This document shows, in pieces, positions 5,772 to 5,970 of a DNA stretch of 5,970 nt. The notes under the pieces were generated by a model. That model was not told where the DNA came from. It saw nothing but the letters and a program-made list of their open reading frames with translations, and did no database searches. Each line of letters begins with the position of its first letter. The stretch's first letter is position 1. The position numbers and the translations under genes are program-made. This stretch comes from an uncultured Ruaniaceae bacterium (GTDB lineage: Bacteria > Actinomycetota > Actinomycetes > Actinomycetales > Beutenbergiaceae): the NCBI GenBank assembly GCA_938004115.1, contig CALKWS010000390.1, positions 1 through 5,970 on the forward strand, written 5' to 3'.

Positions 5772-5970
5772 ATGAAGGCTGTCAGGATCCACGAGTATCA
5801 CCGCGTGCCCACCCTGGACGACGTGCCCGAACCCCAGGTGCGGGGCCCGTGGGATGTGGTGGTGCGGGTGGGCGCCGCCGGGCTGTGCCGGACCGACCTG
5901 CACGTCATCGAGGGCCAGTGGGAACCGTTGCAGCAACCGACGCTGCCCTACACCCTGGGACATGAGAACG
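5772..5970 (+). CDS. Zinc-dependent alcohol dehydrogenase, N-terminal 66 codons only
   Basis: This is the start of a medium-chain, zinc-dependent NAD(P)-linked alcohol dehydrogenase, which oxidises alcohols or reduces aldehydes and ketones in the cytoplasm. The GroES-like N-terminal domain begins at MKAVRIHEY. GLCRTDLHVIEGQW (37-50) holds the catalytic zinc ligand Cys39, the conserved Thr41-Asp42 pair and His44. TLGHEN (61-66) carries the second catalytic zinc ligand His64 and Glu65. The structural-zinc cysteines and the Rossmann domain lie beyond the right edge, so cofactor choice and the structural zinc cannot be judged. A strong AGGAG (5761-5765), 6 nt before the ATG, fixes the start. It is codirectional with the cupin gene but 154 bp away, so separate transcription is likely. 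The superfamily is certain; the substrate is not. Confidence 0.93.
   Translation, partial: MKAVRIHEYHRVPTLDDVPEPQVRGPWDVVVRVGAAGLCRTDLHVIEGQWEPLQQPTLPYTLGHEN

Noticed and set aside
1..5970. RNA genes, CRISPR arrays, riboswitches or prophage genes
   Set aside because: No tRNA-like cloverleaf, regularly spaced repeats, ribosomal RNA segments or phage-type genes were recognised by eye. Covariance-model searches (tRNAscan, Rfam) were not possible here and would be decisive.

Overview
The window is very GC-rich, densely packed DNA with strong third-position GC bias. It uses GTG starts and GGAG-type ribosome binding sites, and encodes protein families typical of Actinomycetota: a DinB/DUF664 protein, an actinobacterial-style MFS permease and a GHEN-type zinc alcohol dehydrogenase. 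It reads as chromosomal DNA of a high-GC actinobacterium. The genus cannot be told from the sequence alone.

Layout. (1) 1-1376, minus: an MFS permease whose C-terminus lies beyond the left edge. (2) 1377-1585: a divergent intergenic region with a 20-bp motif (1424-1443) that recurs 2.3 kb away. (3) 1586-3633, plus: a tight two-gene operon of a TelA/YaaN-family toxic-anion-resistance protein and a two-helix membrane protein that looks like a diverged XpaC partner. (4) 3634-3770: a convergent intergenic region with a long hairpin (3676-3733) whose arms are the same 20-bp motif, followed by a GC palindrome. (5) 5258-3771, minus: an alpha/beta-hydrolase followed by a DinB/DUF664 protein, codirectional and 84 bp apart. 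(6) 5321-5617, plus: a 98-residue single-domain cupin, divergent from the hydrolase. (7) 5772 to the right edge, plus: the first 66 codons of a zinc-dependent alcohol dehydrogenase.

How the genes work together. The only clear functional unit is the telA/xpaC-like pair, probably an envelope- or membrane-stress module: a soluble coiled-coil TelA plus a membrane-anchored partner. The hydrolase, DinB protein, cupin and dehydrogenase look like ordinary small-molecule and thiol metabolism genes, and the sequence shows no pathway linking them. The most unusual non-coding signal is the repeated 20-bp motif, with one copy on each side of the telA/xpaC-like operon and paired as a hairpin at the downstream side. 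No RNA gene, CRISPR array, transposase or phage gene was seen.
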